A DNA stretch of 28,156 nucleotides from M3007 sp044350415 (GTDB lineage: Bacteria > Bacteroidota > Bacteroidia > Chitinophagales > Saprospiraceae). The position numbers were made by a program, and so were the translations under genes. Under the pieces are notes generated by a model. The model did not search any database. It saw only the letters and a program-made list of their open reading frames with translations, and was not told the DNA's origin. Location: positions 1-28,156 of the forward strand of contig JBILHQ010000054.1 in NCBI GenBank assembly GCA_044350415.1, read 5' to 3'. This document shows, one piece after another, positions 1-8,515 of the stretch. How positions within the stretch are numbered: the stretch's first letter is position 1; each line of letters begins with the position of its first letter.

Positions 1-1437
1 GTCGGATTATACATTTTGTGTAATCAAAACAATGGGAACTTTTCAGCCGATATAGATATTTTGCCAAGTGCAAGTATTGCTATAACGCAAGGCAGACCCT
101 TAAAGGCCGCAGGAAATTCCTTTTCGGCAACTCCGAATGGGGTGGATTACCGTAATTCCGGCACAGATTTAATTACCTACTATTATTACACAGCTATCTT
201 AGCCCAAAACCCAACACCTGTAGCCAATGTATATAAAATTGGAATAGATGTCGCTCAAATTGGTTGCGAGATTCCGGACGATGTCCAGTTGTCAGATAAT
301 GATAATATTGCAGATATTAAATCCGCGTATCTAATAAAAAAATCAACATTTGCTGCTGCGCTATCCAATTATCAGTCACTATTAGACGGCGGAAACACAT
401 CGGGATTACTCTCACAGGTACAGTCCGCAACAAGCAGTAATGCAGGTTCTCTAAAGAACATACTGCTAAGTGCATCCCCTTATCTTTCTGAATCCGTTCT
501 GGTACCGGCCTTTAACCGTTCCGATATTTTTAGTACCCAAACCCGGTACGATTTGCTGGCCGCCAATCCTGATGTACTGAAATCAGGTGATATGATGTAT
601 CAGGTTGAACATCACGAACAGCCACTAAGCGGTGTGCAAATAGCAAACCTGTACCAGGCACGCCAATCTTCAACTGCCCGTACGGGTTCAGCAGCTGATC
701 TCGCATGGAAAGGACTGGAAAAAGATGTTTTGGTTCATCACGGATTGTCATTGTTGATTGCAGACAGTATTCAGAACTTTACCGCAATCCGTGAATGGCT
801 GGGGTATCTGGGTAGTTTTGTTGCCAATTTGAATATTGCTGATACCTATCTTGCGGAAGGGAATACTTCTGCCTGGCAACAACAACTCTCTTCCATGACA
901 GCCAACGGGCTTTCCGCAGAGGAAATAACCGATCTGGCCGCATATACCGATTACCACACGATCATTCTGAATGCTGCTGCTCAGCAACGTAACCTCACCA
1001 TGCTTACACCCAATGAAGTGAGTCAGTTGAATACGATTGCATTGGCGCATAACCGGTATGTAAACAGTATCGTCAGAAATTTTCTGGAAGCTTATTACGG
1101 CTATCACTTTGAGACCGCCGACTCTGCTGACCGTTTGGACACGGCACCAAAAAACAGCAAAGGAATATCAGATGAGGCTAAAAAAGAAGGACAAATCGTT
1201 TTTGTTTACCCTAATCCTGCTGATGGGGCCGTTACTTTTGACATATCTGGAGATGATATTTCATCCAAAACAATAGAGGTTTATAATTCTTTTGGACGTT
1301 TGGTGCTCACCCAAACTGTTACTGCAGGCCAATATACCCTGAATTGCAAATCCGCAGGGCTTACTTCTGGTTTTTACCAGTACCGATTGATACAATCCGG
1401 AGCAATACTTCAAAGTGGTAAGTTTATCATCAGATAA
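1..1437 (+). CDS. C-terminal part of a T9SS-sorted surface or secreted protein (5' truncated)
   Basis: The reading frame is open from base 1, so this is the 3' part of a longer gene. The TTG at 16 is only the first possible internal start. The last ~75 residues form a T9SS type A sorting domain: a YPNPADG motif (codons starting near 1207), then a beta-sandwich pattern ending in GKFIIR. Proteins with this tail cross the outer membrane by the type IX system and are usually anchored on or released from the cell surface. The ~390 residues before it are Ala/Ser/Asn-rich with no catalytic motif I recognise. This resembles the C-terminal spacer of large Bacteroidota surface proteins whose N-terminal part often holds beta-helix or adhesin repeats, but that part lies outside the window. 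A 10-bp-stem hairpin follows the stop. The sorting domain is certain; the function is unknown. Confidence 0.85.
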   Translation, partial: VGLYILCNQNNGNFSADIDILPSASIAITQGRPLKAAGNSFSATPNGVDYRNSGTDLITYYYYTAILAQNPTPVANVYKIGIDVAQIGCEIPDDVQLSDNDNIADIKSAYLIKKSTFAAALSNYQSLLDGGNTSGLLSQVQSATSSNAGSLKNILLSASPYLSESVLVPAFNRSDIFSTQTRYDLLAANPDVLKSGDMMYQVEHHEQPLSGVQIANLYQARQSSTARTGSAADLAWKGLEKDVLVHHGLSLLIADSIQNFTAIREWLGYLGSFVANLNIADTYLAEGNTSAWQQQLSSMTANGLSAEEITDLAAYTDYHTIILNAAAQQRNLTMLTPNEVSQLNTIALAHNRYVNSIVRNFLEAYYGYHFETADSADRLDTAPKNSKGISDEAKKEGQIVFVYPNPADGAVTFDISGDDISSKTIEVYNSFGRLVLTQTVTAGQYTLNCKSAGLTSGFYQYRLIQSGAILQSGKFIIR

Positions 1438-1449
1438 ATTCCGTTCCAT

Positions 1450-1488
1450 TCCCGGCTGTTGAAAATACAGCCGGGATTTCTCCTGTTG
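1450..1488 (+). terminator. Hairpin terminator after the first T9SS gene
   Basis: A perfect 10-bp stem (TCCCGGCTGT at 1450-1459 paired with ACAGCCGGGA at 1467-1476) has a 7-nt loop TGAAAAT and is followed by the pyrimidine-rich run TTTCTCCTGTT. It begins 12 nt after the stop codon. The T tract is interrupted, so termination may be incomplete. Confidence 0.7.
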
Positions 1489-1519
1489 TATTCCTCACGT
1501 TCCTTAAAGTAATGCTCCT

Positions 1520-3106
1520 ATGAAAAAATATCTTATTTTTTGTATAATTATCTTTGCCCAGCAATCAAAATCCTTTACGCAATCCTACACCAACGTCCGG
1601 CAATCTTTAGGGTATTTAGCTACTGTTTATACAGCCGTTCTACCCACAGACAGTTGTCTTTTTGTCAAAGGTGTCATGACCGATTCCACATTTCTGGCAG
1701 GGACATTTTTTGCAAAGTTCAGTTTAGCCGGGGAACTTATTTGGAAAAAAGAATATAAAGATTCTTTGCACGATTGCAGTTCATGGAGAACTAAAATAGC
1801 CCGAAGTAAGAGCGGAAATTTTGTTTTTGCAGGATACAATTTTGACTTCCAGACCAACCCTGCTAAACTCAAATGTTTTGTACTTGAATATGATGCCGCA
1901 GGTGTATTAATCCATTCAAATACCTTTAAAAGCCCCTATCAAAGTCCCGGAAAAGATTTTATCGCTCCTATTTCTATGATTACTTTAAAGAGCGGGGGGT
2001 ATCTGATCGGAGGAAATATAGACTATTATGACCCCAAAGGTGCATTTGTCGCCAAATTAGACGACACACTTGGACTGACATGGTTAAAAACTTTGGGTGG
2101 ACCGTATGGTGATGCCTGTATGTCGGTGGCAGAAGCAAGTGATGGCACACTATATGCAGGCGGAATTGAAACTACCGGAGTAATCGGCCAAAACCTGATC
2201 AACAGACATGTGATCACGGCCATCGACAGCACAGGGCAAGAAGAAATATGGCGGTGGGCTTATCCCGAAATTTCTATTCCACAAGGCGGTTCCTGGATTA
2301 GAGATATGTTGATTTTACCTGATGGCAGTATTATTGCGGCGACTTCAGTTACCAAAGAAGAATATGTAAATGCCGCAGACAATTTTGTGGTAAACAATCC
2401 GGCCATGATCAAGCTCAATCCAGACCATACTGTAGCGTGGATCAACGAAATGGGTAATGGCGTATATGAAAATAATGACATCGACTTATGCAGGGTTGTT
2501 GCTGCCAATGATGGAGATGGATATGTTGCCGTCTCTTCAAAAAGCGGAACGGCATATCAGGACACTTTGACTATTGCAGGTCAACTTGGACTCATTGAAA
2601 AAGTATCAGAAACAGGAGACAGCGTATGGTTCCGGCATCTTTATCATCTTACCGGAGGGGGCGATGCTCCGCGGCATGAAATCCGCGATATGACTCCTGC
2701 TGCTGACCATAGCGGTTACTGGATTTGCGGGCAGGCCAAAAAACAACTACCCGATCAGGTTTTCCAGCAGGGTTGGTTACTTTTTGTGGACAATTACGGC
2801 TGCATGGTGCCGAACTGTCAAATGGTGAGCAGTAATCAGGAAATATCACTTTCCGATAAAATACTGATATACCCCAATCCCGCATCAGTAAGTACTGCTA
2901 TCTATCACGGCGGTTATGCTTTTTCAAAAGGAAGATTCCGGATATTGGATATTCAGGGCAGCGTAATTCAGGAATGGGCTGCACCTGTGGATGATCTTAC
3001 TACGGTGATTGACCTGGAAAAGTATAGTTCCGGTACTTATTTTTTGCAGTATGTGGAGCAAGGGGAAGTGAAGGTGAGTAAGCAGATGGTGGTGGTGAAA
3101 AAATAG
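1520..3106 (+). CDS. Secreted T9SS-sorted protein with beta-propeller-like repeats
   Basis: The 528-residue protein starts with a signal peptide (MKKYLIFCIIIF, cleavage likely near FTQS). Most of the chain is a run of repeats of the kind 'SGGYLIGG...DGTLYAGG...GDSVWFRHL', in which a Gly-Gly turn follows a Ser/Asp-Gly motif every 50-60 residues. This is typical of beta-propeller or delta-60-like repeat proteins of Bacteroidota. The last ~75 residues are a T9SS type A sorting domain (IYPNPASV, then SSGTYFLQYVE and KQMVVVKK), so the protein should be exported and surface-attached or released. The ATG at 1520 is chosen because the signal peptide follows at once. The gene is separated from the previous one by a hairpin and followed by a strong terminator, so it is probably its own transcription unit. 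No enzymatic motif was seen. Its repeats resemble those in the protein at 22753-25686. Confidence 0.88.
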   Translation: MKKYLIFCIIIFAQQSKSFTQSYTNVRQSLGYLATVYTAVLPTDSCLFVKGVMTDSTFLAGTFFAKFSLAGELIWKKEYKDSLHDCSSWRTKIARSKSGNFVFAGYNFDFQTNPAKLKCFVLEYDAAGVLIHSNTFKSPYQSPGKDFIAPISMITLKSGGYLIGGNIDYYDPKGAFVAKLDDTLGLTWLKTLGGPYGDACMSVAEASDGTLYAGGIETTGVIGQNLINRHVITAIDSTGQEEIWRWAYPEISIPQGGSWIRDMLILPDGSIIAATSVTKEEYVNAADNFVVNNPAMIKLNPDHTVAWINEMGNGVYENNDIDLCRVVAANDGDGYVAVSSKSGTAYQDTLTIAGQLGLIEKVSETGDSVWFRHLYHLTGGGDAPRHEIRDMTPAADHSGYWICGQAKKQLPDQVFQQGWLLFVDNYGCMVPNCQMVSSNQEISLSDKILIYPNPASVSTAIYHGGYAFSKGRFRILDIQGSVIQEWAAPVDDLTTVIDLEKYSSGTYFLQYVEQGEVKVSKQMVVVKK

Positions 3107-3189
3107 GTCAGATCAGGCCGCTTTTACCTGTATTAATCGCATAAAAATAGCCCCTTCCGGCGCATTAAGGTGCTGGTTTCATCCGTTAT

Positions 3190-3233
3190 CAGGGCAATAT
3201 TTTCTGAACAGGAAAGTGTTGCCCTGTTTTTTT
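3190..3233 (+). terminator. Strong rho-independent terminator
   Basis: CAGGGCAA (3190-3197) pairs perfectly with TTGCCCTG (3219-3226). The stem is extended inward by TTTC/GAAA pairing and followed by seven T residues at 3227-3233. There is no matching T tract on the opposite strand, so it serves the + strand gene ending at 3106. The UMF1 gene converging from the right is not stopped by it. Confidence 0.85.
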
Positions 3234-3237
3234 AATC

Positions 3238-3288
3238 GCACTTCGACTTCGCTCAATCGTAAATCGAATCAATCGTAAATCGTAAATC
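3238..3288. repeat. Short intergenic repeat stretch
   Basis: The 12-mer AATCGTAAATCG occurs at 3255-3266 and 3271-3282, with a further partial copy to 3288. It is preceded by CACTTCGACTTCGCTCA, which is closely related to CACTTCGACATGGCTCA near 10802. This appears to be a dispersed non-coding repeat family of the genome. Confidence 0.5.
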
Positions 3289-3300
3289 CCATATCCAACC

Positions 3301-4596
3301 CTACGCCATCCTCCGCACCTTCACCGTCCGCAAGATCACCAAACTCATCACAAAAAACACCGACAACGACATCACGCTGTAACGCATGTCGCCGGTCAAT
3401 TGCTCCACAACACCAAAAACAAAGGTGCCGGCCACCGTGGAAAGTTTGTCCATGACATCATAAAAACTGAAGAAAGACGCGGTATCAGGCGTGTGTTCGG
3501 GGAGGAACTTCGCGTAGGTGCTGCGGGCCAGCGATTGTATGCCGCCCATGACGATGCCCACTGCTGCTGCAAGGGCATAAAAGTCAAGGCCGGTTTTGAC
3601 AAAATAACCGGCAATACAAATGCCCGTCCAGATAAATAACATCACAAACAGTGCCCAGATATTGCCTTTTGCACCCGATACCCGGGCAAATAATTCTGCC
3701 CCGCCTATGGCTACAATTTGCAGAATAAGCACCAAATAGATCAGGTGGGAAGTATCAAAACCCAATACTTTTTCTGCAAAAATAGACGCCAGAAACAATA
3801 CTGCCTGCACGCCTGCATTGAAACAAAAGAAGGAAGCGAGGTAAGACAAGGTATTCTTGTCGCGCTTCACCACCTGCCATACTTTACGAAGTTCTTCATA
3901 CCCTTTGCCCATAATACCTTTGGGCAAATCGCCTTTGCGGTCGTCCGGCAAGCGATTTAACGGTATTTGCGAAAAACCAAGCCACCATAAGCCCACCATC
4001 ACAAAAGCCGAAGGGACAATGGTGATGGCAGAAAGTCCAAATGCACCGGCATTTTGTATCACTGCCAGGTTGATGATCAACAAAATTACACTGCCCACAA
4101 AACCGTAGGTAAATCCCTTCGCCGAGACTTTGTCGTACTGGTCTTCTGTCGCAATCAACGGTAAATAGGAGTTGTAAAATACAATTCCACCAGCAAACCC
4201 AATCGTCGCCAGTATAAAACCAATAACGCCCACCCACATCTTTTCCGGTGAGGTGAAAAAAACCAGCGAAATACAAGCCAACGCGCCCAAAAGAGTGAAA
4301 AAGCGCATAAATCGCTTGCGTTTGCCCCCAAAATCAGCGATCCCTGAAAGCAACGGTGAAATAAAAGCGATGATCAGATAACCCAACGAAATACACCAAG
4401 AATACAAGGTGCTGTTGGACATCGTAAAACTCCCGATATGCACCTTATCTGGCGTCATGGCCGCAAAATAACCTGGAAAAATAGCGACCGTAATCACTAA
4501 GGCGTAAGCGCTGTTGGCCCAGTCAAAAAATGCCCAGCCGGTAATGGTGCGCGGGCTGTTTTTTTCAATGGGGTTGGGGATGCTGATTTCGCTCAT
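3301..4596 (-). CDS. MFS transporter, UMF1/Atg22-like family
   Basis: A 431-residue membrane protein with about 12 hydrophobic segments. The N-terminal signature ITGWAFFDWANSAYAL, followed by a first helix ending in FFxGYF-like sequence, is characteristic of the UMF1 (Atg22-like) branch of the major facilitator superfamily. The long helix-rich middle (GVIGFILATIGFAGGIVFYNSYLPLIA) and the MGGIQSLARSTYAKFLPE segment in the second half also fit. Substrates of bacterial members are poorly known; the fungal homologue Atg22 exports amino acids from the vacuole. The start ATG (4596) follows a Bacteroidota -7-like element at 4616-4623. The gene lies 37 nt downstream of the VCBS lipoprotein gene on the same strand, so it may also be transcribed from there. 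Family assignment is firm; substrate unknown. Confidence 0.9.
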   Translation of the reverse strand: MSEISIPNPIEKNSPRTITGWAFFDWANSAYALVITVAIFPGYFAAMTPDKVHIGSFTMSNSTLYSWCISLGYLIIAFISPLLSGIADFGGKRKRFMRFFTLLGALACISLVFFTSPEKMWVGVIGFILATIGFAGGIVFYNSYLPLIATEDQYDKVSAKGFTYGFVGSVILLIINLAVIQNAGAFGLSAITIVPSAFVMVGLWWLGFSQIPLNRLPDDRKGDLPKGIMGKGYEELRKVWQVVKRDKNTLSYLASFFCFNAGVQAVLFLASIFAEKVLGFDTSHLIYLVLILQIVAIGGAELFARVSGAKGNIWALFVMLFIWTGICIAGYFVKTGLDFYALAAAVGIVMGGIQSLARSTYAKFLPEHTPDTASFFSFYDVMDKLSTVAGTFVFGVVEQLTGDMRYSVMSLSVFFVMSLVILRTVKVRRMA

Positions 4597-4615
4597 GTTT
4601 TAGATGTATTTGGCG

Positions 4616-4623
4616 TAAATGTA
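4616..4623 (-). promoter_or_regulatory. Candidate Bacteroidota -7 element for the UMF1 transporter
   Basis: On the minus strand the sequence reads TACATTTA, seven of eight matches to TAnnTTTG. It lies about 20 nt before the start codon in the 37-nt gap after the VCBS gene. No convincing -33 TTG was seen at the ideal distance. Confidence 0.4.
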
Positions 4624-4633
4624 CATCTTTACA

Positions 4634-7600
4634 TCAGAATTCTCTTAACACTTTCCCATTACCAGCCAGCAGCCGTATTTGCTGCACTGATGCATCCATC
4701 GCAACAGTACGCGATTGTTGCGAAACAAAAGAACTGCCCCCATAAAATTCCATCAAACGGGTCTGCCCATTTTTCAGGGTAATCCGTGCTTTCACCTCGC
4801 CCGGCTGTAACTGTATGATTTTGCTCACCGTTTTTACCGGTTCAAACAGGCGCATATCATCGCGGTTTTGGGTGGCCAATATCATTTCTTTATTGCCCGC
4901 AAGGGCTACCCGGGTGAGGGACCGGGCATTGTAGGGCACCATAAACTGGCTTTTATTGAGTTCGATAGCGCGGAAATTATTTTTACCATCGTTTTTCAAT
5001 ACCATACCGTAAAATGCGTCGGCGCGTCCCTGCAACAACTCCATGCCGTAATCATTACCCACCATCAGAAGGTCCATGAATCCATCGGCATCCATATCGT
5101 ACGGCAACATACCGAATACCGGTGCTACCTGCGCTTCCCATGGCAAAGCGGTGAGTTTGAATTTACCATTGCCCAGGTTCTCTACATAACTGCTGCTGAG
5201 GCAATTGGCCTTCATGATCATGGCGTCTTTCAACTCTTCTGCCGAAAAAACATCCTGCACCGTCGCCTGCCCAAAACTTCCATAACCAAAAAACTTCTTA
5301 CGGATAGAGATCAACTGTTTGATCATATCGTCGCGGGTTGGGTAAAAATATTCCTTTCGATTGCCCGATGAATCCTGCCCAAAACAGGAAATAAACGGGT
5401 CCATCGAGCCATTTTTATCAAAATCTTTGGCATAAACCGCGATGGGTTCGTTCTTATGGCATTGAAAATAAAGGTTTTGTCCGTAATTCCCGGCCATATA
5501 ATCCATATCGCCGTCATTGTCGAAATCACAAGGCGCAAGGCTGCTCCACCAGCCCACCTGATCGCCGATACCCGTTTGCTGGGTGACGTTTTTGAGGGTG
5601 CCGCCTTCATTGTGGTAAAAAGTAAGAGGCATCCATTCGCCGGCCAAAAGGAGATCAGGGCGATTGTCGTTGTCAAAATCGGTCCACAACGCATCAAAAA
5701 CCATCCCGGGATATTCCAATTCGGAGCAAACTGCCTTAGTCACATCGGTGAATCGCGGCTGGTCTTTTCCTTTGGAATCGTTGCGGAGAATAAAACTGCG
5801 GTCGGCTTTTGGATAAGCGCGCGGCACCATAGAACCACCCACAAACAAATCTAGATCGCCATCGGCATCAAAATCAGCGGCTTTGGCGGCCAATCCACTA
5901 TTCGTTTCGTGAGGAATCGCCAGGGTATCCATTTTGAATCCGCCTTTGCCATCATTGACGCACAAAACATCCTGGTACATAGGCGATTCCAGCGGATTCT
6001 GTGCACCGCCGCGGGCGATAAACAGGTCATTGTCGCCATCGCCGTCGGCATCGAACAGCAACACACCGAGGTCTTCCTCCAGTTTCCGGGAATTGAATTT
6101 TAAATCACTTGCCTTTTGGACAAATTTTCCGGCGGCCGTTTGCAAAAACCATACACCATCGGCCCCGCCTGTACCGCCCTGGAATATATCATCCAATCCG
6201 TCGCCATTGACATCGCCTACGGCGAGGCCGGGGCCGAATTGAGAGAATTTATGCGGAAGGGTTCTTTGATAATCAAAATCAATAAAATCATCTTCATTTT
6301 GGACGTAACTGAGTCCGTAGTCACTGGTTTTCAGGTTGCGAAACAACCCTGCACCCAACACCGCCGGCGTAGTCAACGTGGCTTTCTCTTCGCTTACCAC
6401 CACTGTTTGGTTGGCAGCAATATTGACCAGGACGCTTTTGCGTCCCGCTGGCCATCGCACCACCACTGAATCGACAGTGGTAGCAGCTCCCAGACCAAAG
6501 TGCATGTTTTTTTCTGAAGAGGAGTTGTAGCCCCTGGCGGAAATTACTTGCGCAATTTGTTGTTTACCCCCGAAATAAACGGTTGCCGTAGCCCCATAGG
6601 CCCCTGCTGCAGGTGTTTTACCTTCGATATTCAGCCGAAGAAAATTAGCATCCTTTTTTTCATTGTTCAGGTTATTTTCAAACACCAATGCTTCATCATC
6701 AATATTATTGACCACCAGATCCAGGTCGCCGTCGTTGTCTAAATCGCCATAAACAGCGCCATTGGAAAATGCCGGAATGGCAACTCCCCAGGCTTTGGAC
6801 TGATCAGAAAATTGCAGGTTGCCGTCATTCCGGAAAGCAAATTTGGGCACTTTGATCTGCGGGATTCTATCCTGCAATTCCATCGGTGCCACGAGGTTGC
6901 CATTTTCGCCCCTGAAAGCACCAAAGTCATGATCGGTCACATCGCGTGGAAACCCATTGGTCACAAAAATATCGCGGTCGCCATCGTTGTCATAGTCGGC
7001 CATCAGTGGTGTCCAACTCCATTCTGTTTCCTGGGAGCCCGTCAGGAATGATACATCGCTGTACACTGGCAGCCCGGTTTCCGGATTAATACCCCGATTG
7101 AGTTGCAACACATTGCGGGAATACTGGTATTCGTAGCCGTAGAGATCGTTGTTTTTGTAAACAGCGTAGTTATTGGGCGGCAAAAACAGTTTTTTGCGCT
7201 TGTTGTAATACGGCAGCATTTCAGTGGTAAATACATCCAATTTGCCGTCGTTGTCGATATCGGCCACATCGCTGCCCATGGCTGAGCCTGCCTGGTGTTT
7301 GAATATTTCAGCAATTTTGTTGGTGAATGTACCGTCGTGGTTGTTGATATAAATAAGGTCATTGGTCACATAATCATTGGCCACATAAATGTCCAACCAG
7401 CCATCTTCATTGAAATCGGTCACCAGGGCGCTGTGGCTGTAACCATCGTTGACCAACCCCGCCGCGAGGGAAACATTGGAGAATACGGCGTGCTGCAAAG
7501 TATCATTCCAGTCGTTGCGCAACAGCCGGTCGCAATTCAGGTCGGAACCGTCTTTTTTCTTTTCCCGAAAAGCATTCGGATTGGGCCGGTCCATCCAATT

Positions 7601-8179
7601 GACCGACAAAAACACATCCAGGTCGCCGTCGTTGTCGTAATCGAAAAACTGCGCATTGGGCGAATGGCTATCGTCATCCAGGCCGTATTCATGCGCTTTT
7701 TCATTAAAAAGGGGTACGCCGCTGGCATCATTTCCCTGATTGATATACAAGAGATTGCGCCGCAAACCAGCATTTTTTTGAAAGGTATTGCACACATAAA
7801 TATCGGAACGGCCATCACCGTTGATATCGATGATATTGATGCCGCTTGACCATTGACCGGGATTGGTTTTACCCGCCCCGGCCTTTTGCGTGATGTCTTC
7901 AAATTGCATCCCGCCCTTATTCAGGTAGAGTTTATTGTCGACCTGACTGCCTGTAAAAAACAGGTCCTGCAGCCCATCGCCATTGAGGTCGGCCATGGCC
8001 ACCCCACCGCCATTATAAATAAATTCGGAGTTCAGGATATTCAGGGTATCCGACTCCGTGATCTTGTTATTGAAGTGAATTCCTGTTTGATCACCTTTCA
8101 GTGATTCGAACAGGGTATCCGTTTGCTGGCAGGAGGCCAGAAGGGTCATGAAAATCAAAAAAATATACAGGCGCTTCAT
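4634..8179 (-). CDS. VCBS/FG-GAP repeat lipoprotein with ASPIC/UnbV domain (CRTAC1-like)
   Basis: The frame is open back to 8299, but the start is placed at the ATG at 8179. It gives a clean lipoprotein signal (MKRLYIFLIFMTLLASC, lipobox Cys17), and a promoter-like sequence lies directly upstream. The mature protein of ~1165 residues has many VCBS/FG-GAP repeats with calcium-binding motifs such as DLNGDGLQD, DIDNDGKLD and DYDNDGDRD. They occur in two blocks (about residues 55-500 and 620-1050) separated by an ASPIC/UnbV domain (about 510-597, with RGYNSSSEKNMHFGLG and VVVRWPAGRKS). Such proteins are predicted seven-bladed beta-propellers facing the periplasm or cell surface. In Bacteroidota they are frequent near SusCD-type outer-membrane genes, but none are present here. 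Ligand and function are unknown; binding to glycans or proteins is the usual guess. The downstream neighbour is the UMF1 transporter. Confidence 0.9.
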   Translation of the reverse strand: MKRLYIFLIFMTLLASCQQTDTLFESLKGDQTGIHFNNKITESDTLNILNSEFIYNGGGVAMADLNGDGLQDLFFTGSQVDNKLYLNKGGMQFEDITQKAGAGKTNPGQWSSGINIIDINGDGRSDIYVCNTFQKNAGLRRNLLYINQGNDASGVPLFNEKAHEYGLDDDSHSPNAQFFDYDNDGDLDVFLSVNWMDRPNPNAFREKKKDGSDLNCDRLLRNDWNDTLQHAVFSNVSLAAGLVNDGYSHSALVTDFNEDGWLDIYVANDYVTNDLIYINNHDGTFTNKIAEIFKHQAGSAMGSDVADIDNDGKLDVFTTEMLPYYNKRKKLFLPPNNYAVYKNNDLYGYEYQYSRNVLQLNRGINPETGLPVYSDVSFLTGSQETEWSWTPLMADYDNDGDRDIFVTNGFPRDVTDHDFGAFRGENGNLVAPMELQDRIPQIKVPKFAFRNDGNLQFSDQSKAWGVAIPAFSNGAVYGDLDNDGDLDLVVNNIDDEALVFENNLNNEKKDANFLRLNIEGKTPAAGAYGATATVYFGGKQQIAQVISARGYNSSSEKNMHFGLGAATTVDSVVVRWPAGRKSVLVNIAANQTVVVSEEKATLTTPAVLGAGLFRNLKTSDYGLSYVQNEDDFIDFDYQRTLPHKFSQFGPGLAVGDVNGDGLDDIFQGGTGGADGVWFLQTAAGKFVQKASDLKFNSRKLEEDLGVLLFDADGDGDNDLFIARGGAQNPLESPMYQDVLCVNDGKGGFKMDTLAIPHETNSGLAAKAADFDADGDLDLFVGGSMVPRAYPKADRSFILRNDSKGKDQPRFTDVTKAVCSELEYPGMVFDALWTDFDNDNRPDLLLAGEWMPLTFYHNEGGTLKNVTQQTGIGDQVGWWSSLAPCDFDNDGDMDYMAGNYGQNLYFQCHKNEPIAVYAKDFDKNGSMDPFISCFGQDSSGNRKEYFYPTRDDMIKQLISIRKKFFGYGSFGQATVQDVFSAEELKDAMIMKANCLSSSYVENLGNGKFKLTALPWEAQVAPVFGMLPYDMDADGFMDLLMVGNDYGMELLQGRADAFYGMVLKNDGKNNFRAIELNKSQFMVPYNARSLTRVALAGNKEMILATQNRDDMRLFEPVKTVSKIIQLQPGEVKARITLKNGQTRLMEFYGGSSFVSQQSRTVAMDASVQQIRLLAGNGKVLREF

Positions 8180-8185
8180 AGGCCG

Positions 8186-8213
8186 TAAAGATAGCAGAAG
8201 AAGGCAGTACCAA
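8186..8213 (-). promoter_or_regulatory. Candidate promoter giving a leaderless or near-leaderless VCBS lipoprotein mRNA
   Basis: The minus strand reads TTGG (8213-8210), then 16 nt, then TATCTTTA (8193-8186). This fits the Bacteroidota -33 TTG and -7 TAnnTTTG pattern with one mismatch and a correct spacer. The implied start site falls at about 8181-8179, directly at the ATG, so the message would have almost no leader. It also supports rejecting the upstream start at 8299. Confidence 0.5.
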
Positions 8214-8347
8214 GTAGGAGGTGGATTAATGTTGTTTTCAAAGAGAACTGTTTTAAGTTTTAACAACTTTGGTAAAATCCACTGTTTTTGATGGTGCATG
8301 ATTACCCCTCCAATCTTTATTTGTAAAATCTACACTTTTTTACCCAC

Positions 8348-8382
8348 ATTCCGCAGATAATACTTTGCGAAAATTGCGGAAT
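8348..8382. repeat. 8-bp inverted repeat upstream of the AAA-ATPase remnant
   Basis: ATTCCGCA (8348-8355) and TGCGGAAT (8375-8382) are perfect inverted copies separated by 19 nt. They lie about 45 nt upstream of the ATG at 8426. This may be a leftover operator or hairpin of the destroyed gene. Confidence 0.45.
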
Positions 8383-8425
8383 CTACCTATTTTAACACAC
8401 ATTCTACAGATTAAACTCATTGGCA

Positions 8426-8515
8426 ATGATAGGACGTAAAAAAGAAACAGACATTTTGGCGAATGCTTACGCGGCAACAAAACCTGAATTGGTAGCTATC
8501 AAGAATTTTTCCTAA
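8426..8515 (+). pseudogene. N-terminal remnant of an AAA-type ATPase (Arch_ATPase/AAA_14-like)
   Basis: A 29-codon frame (ATG 8426, TAA ending 8515) encodes MIGRKKETDILANAYAATKP, then ELVAI. This matches the typical N-terminus of bacterial and archaeal AAA ATPases of the Arch_ATPase/DUF234 group, which begin 'IGRKKEIxxL...ExVAIYGRRRVGKT'. Homology stops just before the expected GRRRVGKT P-loop; the frame then reads KNFS and ends. The remnant overlaps the 3' end of the convergent exuT-like gene by 4 nt, so the break point coincides with the edge of the uronate locus. I infer that the ATPase gene was cut by the rearrangement that placed the uronate genes here. Its missing part was not found elsewhere in the window. 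Confidence 0.6.

Noticed and set aside
2143..2157. Sigma-54-like TGGCACACTATATGC
   Set aside because: It lies inside a coding region, and its -12 part (ATGC) and the base after TGGCAC do not fit the consensus.
3301..3614. Overlapping short frames on both strands within the UMF1 gene
   Set aside because: The UMF1 frame has continuous membrane-protein character and a family signature; the others are shadows.
7295..7849. 184-codon frame antisense to the VCBS lipoprotein
   Set aside because: It is low-complexity Val/Ile-rich sequence arising from the reverse complement of GAT/GGC-rich calcium-binding repeats; the same applies to other antisense frames in this gene.
8180..8299. Upstream start for the VCBS lipoprotein
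   Set aside because: The extra 40 residues would bury the lipoprotein signal, and a promoter-like sequence lies inside them.
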